Shown here piece after piece: positions 1-7,327 of a stretch of DNA of 23,082 nt. Each line of letters opens with the position of its first letter. Position 1 is the first letter of the stretch. The notes beneath the pieces were generated by a model that saw only the letters and a program-made list of their open reading frames with translations, did no database searches and was not told the DNA's origin. The stretch is taken from the NCBI GenBank assembly GCA_034435615.1, contig DAOTWZ010000065.1:1-23082 (forward strand). The letters are read 5' to 3'. The position numbers and the translations under genes were made by a program. The stretch comes from H17-190 sp034435615 (GTDB lineage Bacteria > Chloroflexota > Dehalococcoidia > SM23-28-2 > HRBIN24).

Positions 1-363
1 GGAGAGGTAGAGCTCCCAGAGGCTGCGGGCCTGGGACATCCAGAGGAGGCCGGCGGCGATGAGGAGGGCGCCGGCCAGGAAGACGGGCCGCGGCCCCCAA
101 CGGTCCGTCGCCAGGCCCGTGACGACGCTGGCGAAACCGTAGATGGAGGCCTGGATGGTGAAGGCGAGGGTGATGAGGGCCCGCTGGCCTGGGGCGAGGG
201 AGGCCTCGATATCGGGCAGGAAGAGGCCGAAGCTGAACTGGACGCCGTAGGAGAAGTAGAGGACGAGAAAGCCGCCCAGCAGGATGACCCAGCCGTAATA
301 GAAGCCGGCCCGCGGGAGCAGCCGCCGCCCTACCCCTACCGGTTCGTCTTCCGCTCGTTCCAT
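1..363 (-). CDS. MFS transporter, N-terminal part (cut by window edge)
   Basis: Minus-strand reading frame of 121 codons starting at ATG 363 and running off the left edge, so only about the first three to four membrane helices are seen. It opens with a short basic cytoplasmic stretch, then FYYGWVILLGGF and the block YGVQFSFGLFLPDIEASL, followed by the MFS loop 2-3 signature ATDRWGPRP. The same blocks occur in the three other carriers of this window (441, 1848, 9301), so these are paralogues. The family is proton-coupled major facilitator carriers of the monocarboxylate/oxalate-formate type in the inner membrane; the substrate cannot be read from sequence. A GGGAG lies two bases upstream of the ATG. 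The gene has its own promoter at 399-426, so it need not be co-transcribed with the MFS gene at 441-1775 just upstream. Confidence 0.9.
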   Translation of the reverse strand, partial: MERAEDEPVGVGRRLLPRAGFYYGWVILLGGFLVLYFSYGVQFSFGLFLPDIEASLAPGQRALITLAFTIQASIYGFASVVTGLATDRWGPRPVFLAGALLIAAGLLWMSQARSLWELYLS

Positions 364-398
364 CGCTCCCAGGCTGGGGAAGCCCGCGCCTTTCTTTC

Positions 399-426
399 AG
401 AATAAGTGGAAACTCCAAAACGTCAA
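399..426 (-). promoter_or_regulatory. Sigma70-type promoter of the leftmost MFS gene
   Basis: On the minus strand, TTGACG (421-426), a 16-base spacer and TATTCT (399-404). The predicted start of transcription is near 392, giving a leader of about 30 bases. The first transcribed bases hold AGAAAGGCGCGG (384-395), a block that recurs with one difference in the same place downstream of the promoter of the MFS gene at 9301-10620. Confidence 0.6.
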
Positions 427-440
427 GACAGGACGGGGCC

Positions 441-1775
441 TCAGGGGATGGCCGTCTGACGGCGCGTCGTCGCCCTTCGCCGCGGGCGGCGCACCATGAG
501 GAAGAGGGGAAGGGACGAGATGACGAAGAGGCCGCCCAGGAGGAAGGCGCCGGCGTAGCCGTCCGTGAGCTGGTAGAGGACGCCGGCCAGGAGGACCCCC
601 AGCCCGGTGGCCCCGCCGGCCATGGCGTAGACAGCGCCCGATATGGACGAAGCGTACCGCCGGCCGAAGAGGTCGGCCAGGATGACGGCGTAGAGGGCGG
701 CCACCGTCCCGTAGCCGATGCCGAACAGGAAGGCGGAGATGTAGAGAAGGGGCGTCACCTGGAACACCGCCGTGGCCCACATCCCCAGATAGGCCAGCAC
801 CTCCAGAGCGATGGCGGTCACCAGCGTCCGGTAATGTCCAGCCAGGTCGGAGACGGCGCCGCCCAGGAGGCGGCTGCTGATGGAGCCCACGGCGATGGCG
901 GTGAGGATGAAGGAGGCCGCCTGAGAGGAGAGGCCCAGCGTCTCCTTGGCGAAGGGCGGCAGGTGGACAGCCGGGAGATAGACCACGGCCCATAGCAGGC
1001 TCAGGGCCACCGCGAACTGCCAGAAGGGGAGGGTGCGCAGCGCCTCGCGCAGGGTGAAAGAGTCGTCCTGCGGGTCGGCCCCCGGGGAGGGAGCGGCCCC
1101 CTCCACTCGCAGCCCCCGCGACTCCGGGTCCCGCTCCAGCAGGAGGGCGGCCAGGGAGAAGACGGCCAGCAGTCCCAAGGCGTAGATCAGGTGCGCGGTG
1201 CGCCAGCCCAGGGGCTCAAGGGCCAGGGCGGAGAGCGGGGGGACGGTGAGCTGGCCCGCCCCCACCCCCGCCGTCACCACCCCGGCCGCCAACCCCCGCC
1301 GCGCCATGAACCACTTGACCACCGTGGAGGTGGCCGGCACCCAGGTGACGCTCATCCCCAGGGCGAAGATGACGCCGTAGCCCAGGAAGAACTCCCACAG
1401 CGCCCGTGCCTGCGAGGCCCAGAGGAGACCTCCGGCGGCCAGCAAGGCGCCCGCGAAGACGGTGGGCCGCGGCCCCCAGCGGTCGGTGGCGATGCCGCTG
1501 ACCACGCTGAAGCCCCCGGCTAGCCCCAGGTAGAGGGCGAAGGCCAGAGAGAGGACGGCGCGTCGGCCCGGTGCCAGGGCCGCCTCGATGTCGGGCAGAA
1601 AGAGGCCGAAGCTGAACTGGACGCCAAAGCCGCTGTAGAGCAGGAGGAAGCCGGCCAGGAGGATGACCCAGCCGTAGTAGAAGCCTGGCCGCCGTCCGGG
1701 CCGACTCTCCCCGCTGGGCGGCGCCGCCCTCGCCCTGTCGCCCTGGCCCGCAGCGTCCTCGCTTCTGGGCGCCAT
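441..1775 (-). CDS. MFS transporter, monocarboxylate/oxalate-formate-like
   Basis: A 444-residue integral inner-membrane carrier with the 12-helix MFS plan. After a polar N-terminus of about 33 residues it reads FYYGWVILLAGF, then GVQFSFGLFLPDIEAAL, ATDRWGPRP (loop 2-3 signature), the GVVTAGVGAGQLTVPPLSAL helix, a charged central loop (LLERDPESRG and after) and the second six-helix half with ADLFGRRYASSISG. It ends in a short basic tail. The frame stays open to a TTG at 1832, but the ATG at 1775 was preferred because it gives an N-terminus like the paralogues and has GAGGAG right before it, although the spacing is shorter than usual. It lies 72 bases after the MFS gene at 1848-3191 and is probably in one transcript with it. 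The substrate is not readable; a proton-coupled organic acid carrier is the likely type, and the nearby lut operon fits that. Confidence 0.9.
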   Translation of the reverse strand: MAPRSEDAAGQGDRARAAPPSGESRPGRRPGFYYGWVILLAGFLLLYSGFGVQFSFGLFLPDIEAALAPGRRAVLSLAFALYLGLAGGFSVVSGIATDRWGPRPTVFAGALLAAGGLLWASQARALWEFFLGYGVIFALGMSVTWVPATSTVVKWFMARRGLAAGVVTAGVGAGQLTVPPLSALALEPLGWRTAHLIYALGLLAVFSLAALLLERDPESRGLRVEGAAPSPGADPQDDSFTLREALRTLPFWQFAVALSLLWAVVYLPAVHLPPFAKETLGLSSQAASFILTAIAVGSISSRLLGGAVSDLAGHYRTLVTAIALEVLAYLGMWATAVFQVTPLLYISAFLFGIGYGTVAALYAVILADLFGRRYASSISGAVYAMAGGATGLGVLLAGVLYQLTDGYAGAFLLGGLFVISSLPLFLMVRRPRRRATTRRQTAIP

Positions 1776-1847
1776 CTCCTCAGCGTTACGTGTGCTGTCA
1801 TCAGCGTGGGACGCTGGCCAGCGGGCCGGCAATCCCGTTTCTTGCCC

Positions 1848-3191
1848 TCAAACCCGCCCGGCCCCGGGCTGCGGGTGGCCGTCCCCGGCCGCGGCCTGGG
1901 GCGCTGGCTTGCTGGGCCGTCGCACCGCCAGGAAGGGCGCCGCGCTGACCAGGCTGATGAGGGCGGCCAGGGCGAAGGCCCCCTCGTAGCCGCCGCTGAT
2001 ATCGTAGAGAAGACCACCCAGGTAAATGCCGAGGCCGGAGAAGCTGGCCGCCACGGCGAAGACCACCCCGCCGATGGAGGAGGCGAAGCGCCGCCCGAAC
2101 AGGTCTGCCAGCACCACCGCCCAGAGGGTGGCCAGCCCGCCGTAGCCCATACCCGAAAGGAAGGCGCCCGCATAGGCCAGGGGGAGGTCCCTCAACAGGG
2201 CCGATAGCCACATGGCAGCGAAGGCCAGCACCTGACAGGCGATGCTGAGCAGGGTGGAGGGACGGGGGCCGATGGCGTCCGCCAGCACGCCCCCCAGCAG
2301 GCGGGCCACTATGGAGCCGAGGCCGACGATGGTGATGGTGAGGGAGGCTGCCTGGGTGGACCGACCGAGCTCCTCCTCCACGAACGGCGGCAGGTGGACG
2401 GAGGGGAGGAAGACCACCGACCAGAAGAGGGCCAGCGTCAGCGTCACCAGCCAGAGGGCGGAGGTGCGGACGGCCTCCCCCACCGTGAAGTAGGTCTCGC
2501 CAGCGTAGGGGTCGGCGCCAGTGGGAGCCCGGGCAGGGGAGGCATCGGGGGCCAGGCCCAGGCTCTCGGGGTCTTTCTCCAGCAGGAGGGAGGCCAGGGC
2601 GAAGGTGACCAGGATGAGGACGCTGTAGACGACGTAGGCGGTGCGCCAGTCCACGTGGGGGGCCAGGAACAGGCCGGACAGGAAGGGGACTGTCAACTGC
2701 CCCAGGCCGATGGCGGAGGCGACGATGCCCAGGGCCAACCCCCGCCGGGCGACGAACCACTTGGCTGCCGTGGTGAGAATGGGCACCCAGGTGCTGCTCA
2801 TCCCCAGGGCGGCCACCACGCCGTAGCCCAGGAAGAACTCCCACAAGTGACGGGCCTGGGAGACCCAGAAGAGGCCACCGCCCAGCAGGACCGCCCCCAG
2901 GAGGACGACCGGCCGCGGTCCCCAGCGATCCGTCGCCATGCCGCTGAAGAGGCTCACCGCCGCCATGAGGGAGAAGTAGAGGCCGAAGCCCAGGGTCAGG
3001 AGGGAGCGCTGGCCTGGGGCGAGGGAGGCCTCGATATCGGGCAGGAAGAGGCCGAAGCTGAACTGGACGCCATAGGCGAAGTAGAAGACCAGGGAACCAG
3101 CGGCCAGGACTATCCAGCCGTAGTAGACGCCCGCCAGAGGGCCGACCTGTCCCCTCCTGGCCCTTCCTGCTCGCTCCACTTCGTCCCGCAT
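1848..3191 (-). CDS. MFS transporter, monocarboxylate/oxalate-formate-like
   Basis: A 447-residue MFS carrier, paralogous to its neighbours. Visible blocks are VYYGWIVLAAGSLVFYFAYG, FSFGLFLPDIEASLAPGQRS, ATDRWGPRP, AKWFVARRGLALGIVASAIG, LLLEKDPESLG at the central loop, and ADLFGRRFASSIGG in the second half. ATG 3191 is taken as the start; the sequence before it has no strong Shine-Dalgarno, and the next plausible promoter (3277-3306) puts about 80 untranslated bases before it. It is more divergent from the copies at 441 and 9301 than those are from each other (for example it has VASAIGLGQLTVPFLSG where they have TAGVGAGQLTVP). It lies downstream of LLM1 on the same strand and leads the pair with 441-1775. 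Confidence 0.9.
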   Translation of the reverse strand: MRDEVERAGRARRGQVGPLAGVYYGWIVLAAGSLVFYFAYGVQFSFGLFLPDIEASLAPGQRSLLTLGFGLYFSLMAAVSLFSGMATDRWGPRPVVLLGAVLLGGGLFWVSQARHLWEFFLGYGVVAALGMSSTWVPILTTAAKWFVARRGLALGIVASAIGLGQLTVPFLSGLFLAPHVDWRTAYVVYSVLILVTFALASLLLEKDPESLGLAPDASPARAPTGADPYAGETYFTVGEAVRTSALWLVTLTLALFWSVVFLPSVHLPPFVEEELGRSTQAASLTITIVGLGSIVARLLGGVLADAIGPRPSTLLSIACQVLAFAAMWLSALLRDLPLAYAGAFLSGMGYGGLATLWAVVLADLFGRRFASSIGGVVFAVAASFSGLGIYLGGLLYDISGGYEGAFALAALISLVSAAPFLAVRRPSKPAPQAAAGDGHPQPGAGRV

Positions 3192-3276
3192 CGGCTCTGT
3201 GGTCGGAGGGCGCGCCCTCCGCTACGAGGCCCCGGAGAGCGGCCAGGGCTTCGCTCATCCGTGGCGACTTCTCCCC

Positions 3277-3306
3277 ATTCTACGACCGGCCGGGGCGATA
3301 GCTCAA
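3277..3306 (-). promoter_or_regulatory. Candidate promoter of the MFS pair 3191-441
   Basis: Minus strand: TTGAGC (3301-3306), an 18-base spacer and TAGAAT (3277-3282). The predicted transcription start is near 3270. It sits in the 214-base gap between LLM1 and the MFS gene. Confidence 0.45.
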
Positions 3307-3362
3307 AGCTCCGGCGCGGGCGTGGCGGGGTTCGTCCCGGGTGCCGGAGTGTCCCCAGGGCG

Positions 3363-3398
3363 CGGCCCGTGAGCGGGCCGTCCTCTCCCTCAGGGGAG
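3363..3398 (-). terminator. Two hairpins after LLM1, possible transcript end
   Basis: Downstream of the LLM1 stop (3406) are a 5-base-pair hairpin (CTCCC/GGGAG, 3385-3398) and then a perfect 7-base-pair hairpin with a 4-base loop (CGGCCCG/CGGGCCG, 3363-3380). Neither is followed by a run of T, so this is not a classical intrinsic terminator. It may act as an RNA 3'-end stabiliser or with Rho. Confidence 0.25.
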
Positions 3399-3405
3399 GC
3401 GGGGT

Positions 3406-4335
3406 CTATGCTCTTCGCAGCTCTTCCGCTATGGCGGCCATGTTCTCCATGCGGCGGCGGCCGCTCCGTCCCAGCGCCAGGACGACGTGCTCCACTCCCG
3501 CCTCCTCGTACTGGCGGAGCACCGTCGCTATGTAGGCTGGCGGCCCCACGATGCCCCCCGTCTCCCAGGGCGGCCGCTCCGGCGGCTCCTCCGCCACCTC
3601 CGCCGGGGCGAAGAGGGTGAGGCCAACCGAGGCCGGGTCGCGGCCTGCCCTCTCGGCCAGCTCCTGCACCTCCCGGTAGCGGCGGGCCAGGTCAGCGGGG
3701 CCCAGGTGCCAGATGGTGGGGTGCCAGGCCGTCCCGTAGCGGGCCGCCCGCTCCCGGGCCCGCCGCCCGTTCCCTCCCACCCAGAGGGGCAGGGGTCGCT
3801 GCACCGGCTGTGGCCGCACCAGCACGCCCTCGCAGCTGTAGAAGCGGCCCTGGAAGCTGAAGGCCCCCTCCTGGTACCAGGCGCCCTGTAGCAGGGCCAG
3901 CGCCTCGTCGGTGCGGGCCGCCCGCTCCTCGAAGGGGACGCCCAGGGCGGCGAACTCCTCGGCCAGCCAGCCCTCACCCACGCCCAGGACGGCCCGCCCG
4001 AAGGAGAGGAAGTCCAGGGTGGCCACCACCTTGGCCAGCGCCAGCGGGTGGCGGTAGGGCACCACGCAGACCGACACTCCCAGGCGCACCCGCTCCGTGG
4101 CGCAGGCGGCGAAGGCCAGGGTGGTGAAGGGCTCCAGGAAGTTGCGCTCCGCCGGCACCGGGTACCGGGGTTCCTCGGCGTATGGATAGTGGGAGCGCTG
4201 CTCCTGGGGCAGGAGGATGTGGTCGCCGGCCCAGACGGAGGCCAGGCCCAGCCTCTCGGCCGCCTGGGCCACCTCTCGGATGCTGGCCGGGTCGGCGGCC
4301 ATGCCGGCGTGGGGCAGGAGGATGCCCAGCTCCAT
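3406..4335 (-). CDS. LLM-class F420/flavin-dependent oxidoreductase (LLM1)
   Basis: A 309-residue protein of the bacterial luciferase-like superfamily (TIM barrel, cytoplasmic), close in pattern to the probable F420-dependent oxidoreductases. It starts MELGILLPHAGM (strand 1), followed by a helix and GLASVWAGDHILLP. The block RVRLGVSVCVVPYRHPLALAK and the loop LGVGEGWLAEEFAALGVPFEER (cofactor/substrate side of the barrel) are typical, as is the RTDEALALLQ helix and RPQPVQRPLPLWVGGNG further on. Members use reduced F420 or FMN; which one, and the substrate, cannot be read. ATG 4335 is used, with GGGGGTGA before it and its own promoter at 4363-4391. The gene is divergent from lutABC and precedes three MFS genes on the same strand. 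Confidence 0.88.
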   Translation of the reverse strand: MELGILLPHAGMAADPASIREVAQAAERLGLASVWAGDHILLPQEQRSHYPYAEEPRYPVPAERNFLEPFTTLAFAACATERVRLGVSVCVVPYRHPLALAKVVATLDFLSFGRAVLGVGEGWLAEEFAALGVPFEERAARTDEALALLQGAWYQEGAFSFQGRFYSCEGVLVRPQPVQRPLPLWVGGNGRRARERAARYGTAWHPTIWHLGPADLARRYREVQELAERAGRDPASVGLTLFAPAEVAEEPPERPPWETGGIVGPPAYIATVLRQYEEAGVEHVVLALGRSGRRRMENMAAIAEELRRA

Positions 4336-4362
4336 GACGTCACCCCCGAGGAAGGCTGCCCC

Positions 4363-4391
4363 ATTCTAGCCAGGGCATCGGCGGCCGTCAA
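4363..4391 (-). promoter_or_regulatory. Promoter of LLM1
   Basis: Minus strand: TTGACG (4386-4391), 17-base spacer, TAGAAT (4363-4368). Predicted leader of about 21 bases before ATG 4335. It is back to back with the lutA promoter: the two -35 hexamers are separated by 7 bases, so one regulator bound there could control both. Confidence 0.65.
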
Positions 4392-4398
4392 CGACGCC

Positions 4399-4427
4399 TG
4401 GACAGGGCCCCTGGCCGGTGCTAGGCT
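4399..4427 (+). promoter_or_regulatory. Promoter of the lutABC operon
   Basis: Plus strand: TGGACA (4399-4404), 17-base spacer, TAGGCT (4422-4427), giving a leader of about 20 bases before the lutA ATG. It is divergent from the LLM1 promoter at 4363-4391. Confidence 0.55.
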
Positions 4428-4452
4428 GGCATCGCCAGCGAAGGACGGAGCC

Positions 4453-5214
4453 ATGGAGGGAGGCCCCCGCAAGGTAGCGCTCTTCGTCACCTGTGTGGTG
4501 GACGCTCTAGCCCCCGACACCGGGGCGGCGGTGGTGAGGCTGCTGCGACGGAGGGAGATCCAGGTGCTCTTCCCGGAGGGGCAGGGCTGCTGCGGTCAGC
4601 CGGCCTGGAACTCCGGGCTTGTCCGGGAGGCGGCCATGGTGGCCCGCCCCACTCTGCGGGCGCTGGCCTCGGCCCTGGACCGGGGGGCGGAGGCCATCGT
4701 CTGCCCCGCCGGCTCCTGCGCCACCATGTGCCGCGTCTACTGGCCGGAGCTCTTCGCCGCCGCCGGCCGGGCGGCCGAGGCGGAGGAGGCCCGCCGCGTG
4801 GGTGAGCGTCTGCTGGAGTTCTCGGAGTTGATGGCCCGGCTCCCCGCCCTGCCTGCCCGGCCGGACGGCCGTCGCATCGCCCTCCACTTCTCCTGCCACA
4901 TGTTGCGAGAGCTGGGCATCCGGCGCCAGCCGGCCCTCCTGGCGGAGCGGGCCGGCTGCAGCATCGTCCCCTGGGCGGGGGCGGAGCGCTGCTGCGGCTT
5001 CGGCGGCACCTTCAGCGTCAAGCTGCCGGAGCTATCGGTAGCCATGGCCGAAGAGAAGCTCCAGGAGCTGGACGACCTCGCCCCCCAGCTCCTCGTGGGC
5101 TGCGATACCTCCTGTCTGCTGCACCTGGCCGGCCGGGCCCGGGCGCGGGGGCGGCCCCTCGCCACGGCCCACCTGGCGGAGCTTCTGGACAAGGCGGAGG
5201 CGGCCCATGGCTGA
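4453..5214 (+). CDS. lutA: L-lactate utilization protein LutA, CCG-domain Fe-S protein
   Basis: A 253-residue cytoplasmic protein with two cysteine-rich CCG domains (the DUF224 type also seen in GlpC, heterodisulfide reductase HdrB and glycolate oxidase GlcF). First set: Cys14, Cys46-Cys47-Gly48, Cys84, Cys89. Second set: Cys148, Cys180-Cys181-Gly182 (GAERCCGFGGTF), Cys217 and Cys221 (GCDTSC). These bind Fe-S clusters that carry electrons. The length and the order lutA-lutB-lutC match the LutABC complex of Bacillus subtilis, which oxidises L-lactate to pyruvate. ATG 4453 follows AAGGACGGAG; the open frame extends upstream to 4048 but that stretch overlaps the divergent promoters and LLM1. Its last 8 bases overlap lutB, which indicates translational coupling. 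Confidence 0.93.
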   Translation: MEGGPRKVALFVTCVVDALAPDTGAAVVRLLRRREIQVLFPEGQGCCGQPAWNSGLVREAAMVARPTLRALASALDRGAEAIVCPAGSCATMCRVYWPELFAAAGRAAEAEEARRVGERLLEFSELMARLPALPARPDGRRIALHFSCHMLRELGIRRQPALLAERAGCSIVPWAGAERCCGFGGTFSVKLPELSVAMAEEKLQELDDLAPQLLVGCDTSCLLHLAGRARARGRPLATAHLAELLDKAEAAHG

Positions 5215-6604
5215 GTTCACCCTGGAGCGGGCCCCCCTGCGAGCGCGGACGCGGGCGGCCCTGGCCCAGCCCCTCCTGCGCCAGAATCTGCGCCGCGCCA
5301 CCGACCGCTTCATGCAGGTGCGGGCCGCCGCCTTCGCTCAGCTGGCCGACGCCGAGGCGCTACGGGCCACCGCGCGGGCCCTGCGAGCCCGCACCCTGGC
5401 CCGCCTGCCCGAGCTTCTGGAGCAGTTCGCCGATCGTCTCCTGGCCCGCGGAGCCCATGTCCACTGGGCCAGCGATGCCGCCTCCGCCCGCCGCTACATC
5501 GGCCAGGTGGCGGCCCGCCACGGCGTCCGCAAGGTGGTCAAGTCCAAGTCCATGGCCTCCGAGGAGATCGGCCTCAACCGCTACCTGGAGGGGCTGGGCG
5601 TCCAGGTGGTGGAGACCGACCTGGGGGAGTGGATCATCCAGCTAGCGGACGAGACGCCATCCCACATCCTGGCGCCGGCCATCCACAAGGACCGTCGGCA
5701 GATAGCGGCCCTCTTCGGGCAGGTGGCCGGCTCCCCCCTGCCGGAGGAGCCTGCCCGCCTCACCGCCTTCGCCCGCGCCCGCCTGCGGGAGGAGTTCCTG
5801 AGCGCCGATATGGGGATAAGCGGCGTCAACTTCGGCGTGGCTGCCTCGGGGAGCCTGGTGCTGGTGACCAACGAGGGCAACGGCCGGCTGGTCACCTCCC
5901 TCCCCCGCGTCCATGTGGCCGTGATGGGGATGGAGCGCCTGGTGGCCGACCTCGCCGAGCTGGACGTGCTGCTGGCCCTGCTGGCCCGCTCTGCCACCGG
6001 GCAGCCCCTGAGCTGTTACACCTCCATCATCAGCGGGCCCCGCCGTGCTGAGGAGGCGGACGGCCCCGAGGAGCTGCACGTGGTCATCCTGGACAACGGC
6101 CGCTCCGCCCTCCTGGGCAGCGAGTTCCAGGAGGCGCTGCACTGCATCCGCTGCGGCGCCTGTCTCAACGTCTGCCCCGTCTACCGCCAGATAGGGGGCC
6201 ACGCCTACGGCTGGGTATACTCGGGGCCCATCGGCGCTGTGCTGACGCCCCTGTTGCTCCCCGCCTCGGCGGCGGCACAGGAGCTTCCCCGCGCCTCCTC
6301 CCTCTGCGGCGCTTGCTGGCAGGCCTGCCCCGTCGGCATACCGCTGCAAGACCTCCTGCTGGCGTTGCGGCGCCGTCGCCCTCCCGAGGGCGCGGCGGAG
6401 AGGCTGGTGTGGAGGGCCTGGGCCCGCCTCTGGGCCTCCCCGCGCCTCTACCGCTGGAGCCTGCGGGCCCTGCACGCCCTGGCCCCCCTGGCCCGGCTGC
6501 CAGGGGTGGGACGCCTCCCCCTCGTCTCCCGCTGGGCGGCGGGACGGGCGCTGCCGTCCCTTCCCTCGCGCGGCTTCCGGGACTGGTGGAGGGAGAACGG
6601 ATGA
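5207..6604 (+). CDS. lutB: L-lactate utilization Fe-S protein LutB
   Basis: A 465-residue protein with the LutB layout. An N-terminal helical region with FMQVRAAAFAQL is followed by an LUD domain (about residues 60-300), which includes KVVKSKSMASEEIGLNRYLE, the GVNFGVAASGSLVLVTNEGN block and RVHVAVMGMERLV. Next comes a ferredoxin-like part: Cys313-x2-Cys316-x2-Cys319-x3-Cys323 (CIRCGACLNVCPVY), GHAYGWVYSGPIGAVLTPLL, and a second set CGACWQACPVG near residues 367-374. The C-terminal basic helical region is the usual tail of the family. It is the electron-transfer subunit of the LutABC lactate oxidation complex. The start ATG lies inside the end of lutA and its own stop overlaps the lutC start (ATGA), so the three genes form one tightly coupled operon. 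Confidence 0.94.
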   Translation: MAEFTLERAPLRARTRAALAQPLLRQNLRRATDRFMQVRAAAFAQLADAEALRATARALRARTLARLPELLEQFADRLLARGAHVHWASDAASARRYIGQVAARHGVRKVVKSKSMASEEIGLNRYLEGLGVQVVETDLGEWIIQLADETPSHILAPAIHKDRRQIAALFGQVAGSPLPEEPARLTAFARARLREEFLSADMGISGVNFGVAASGSLVLVTNEGNGRLVTSLPRVHVAVMGMERLVADLAELDVLLALLARSATGQPLSCYTSIISGPRRAEEADGPEELHVVILDNGRSALLGSEFQEALHCIRCGACLNVCPVYRQIGGHAYGWVYSGPIGAVLTPLLLPASAAAQELPRASSLCGACWQACPVGIPLQDLLLALRRRRPPEGAAERLVWRAWARLWASPRLYRWSLRALHALAPLARLPGVGRLPLVSRWAAGRALPSLPSRGFRDWWRENG

Positions 6605-7272
6605 CGCCCGAGAGGGAGTCCGGCGACCGCGCTCGCTTCCTGGGACGGCTGCGGGAGCGGCTGGCCCGCCGGTCGGCCCACCCCCACGGCCGGCCCGTCC
6701 TTCGCCTGGAGGGGGAGCCTCCCCTCGTGGCCTACGCTACCCCCCTGGACGACCTGACGACGGCCTTCTGTCAGGCGGCCGCCCAGTTGGGGGCGCTGGT
6801 GCGCCGGACGGGCCGGGACGGCCTGCCGGAGGTGCTGGACGAGGCGCTGGCCCTGGCCGGCCCCGGCCCGGTGGCCCTGACGGAGGAGCCGGAGACGGCG
6901 GGCCTGGAGGGGCTGCTGAAGAACCGTGGCCGTGGGGTGGTCCGCCCATCCCAGGGGCCACGGGCCGTGGCCGGCGCCTGCCTGGGGATAACCGGTGCCG
7001 TGGCCGGCCTTGCCCGGACGGGGACACTGGTGGTGGACTCCTCCCGCGCCGGCTCCCGCATCGTCTCCCTCCTGCCGCCGGTCCACCTGGCCCTCCTGCC
7101 GGCCGCCGCCCTCTTGCCCGACCACGGCGCCCTCCTGCGCTCCCTGGACGCGGCGGCCCTCCCCGCCAGCCTCGTCCTCATCACCGGCCCCAGCCGCTCC
7201 TCCGATATCGAGCTGGAGCTGACGCTGGGCGTCCACGGCCCGGGCCGCCTCCTGGTGGCCCTCCTCGTCTAG
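6601..7272 (+). CDS. lutC: L-lactate utilization LUD-domain protein LutC
   Basis: A 223-residue cytoplasmic LUD-domain protein (formerly DUF162), the third partner of the LutABC complex. The first 60 residues are charged and hold the usual LRERLARR helix. The diagnostic C-terminal run is present: GITGAVAGLARTGTLVVDSS, the RIVSLLPPVHLALLP strand, then LITGPSRSSDIE and LGVHGPGRLLVALLV. Family members vary at the residue after GPSR (often TAD; here SSD). ATG 6601 overlaps the lutB stop by 4 bases (ATGA); the frame is open further upstream but only inside lutB. A gap of 55 bases without a convincing promoter separates it from the hydrolase gene that follows, so read-through into that gene is likely. 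Confidence 0.92.
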   Translation: MTPERESGDRARFLGRLRERLARRSAHPHGRPVLRLEGEPPLVAYATPLDDLTTAFCQAAAQLGALVRRTGRDGLPEVLDEALALAGPGPVALTEEPETAGLEGLLKNRGRGVVRPSQGPRAVAGACLGITGAVAGLARTGTLVVDSSRAGSRIVSLLPPVHLALLPAAALLPDHGALLRSLDAAALPASLVLITGPSRSSDIELELTLGVHGPGRLLVALLV

Positions 7273-7327
7273 CCTGTAGCGCCTGCCCCGTCTTTCCCGT
7301 AGTATCTAATCGCAGCGGGGGAAGAGG

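Noticed and set aside
1801..3258. Minus-strand open frame of 485 codons overlapping the MFS gene at 1848-3191
   Set aside because: It is a neighbouring-frame shadow rich in Arg, Pro and Gly; the MFS frame has twelve membrane helices and clear family blocks.
3363..3380. Intrinsic terminator for LLM1
   Set aside because: The 7-base-pair hairpin is perfect but is not followed by a U-tract; listed only as a low-confidence transcript-end element.
2394..3620. Plus-strand open frame of 408 codons opposite MFS and LLM1
   Set aside because: Gln/Gly/Glu-rich shadow, ends in a poly-proline stretch, no family resemblance, overlaps two supported genes.
4048..4452. N-terminal extension of lutA from an upstream start
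   Set aside because: The extension crosses both divergent promoters and the start of LLM1, and LutA proteins begin close to the VALFVTC strand.
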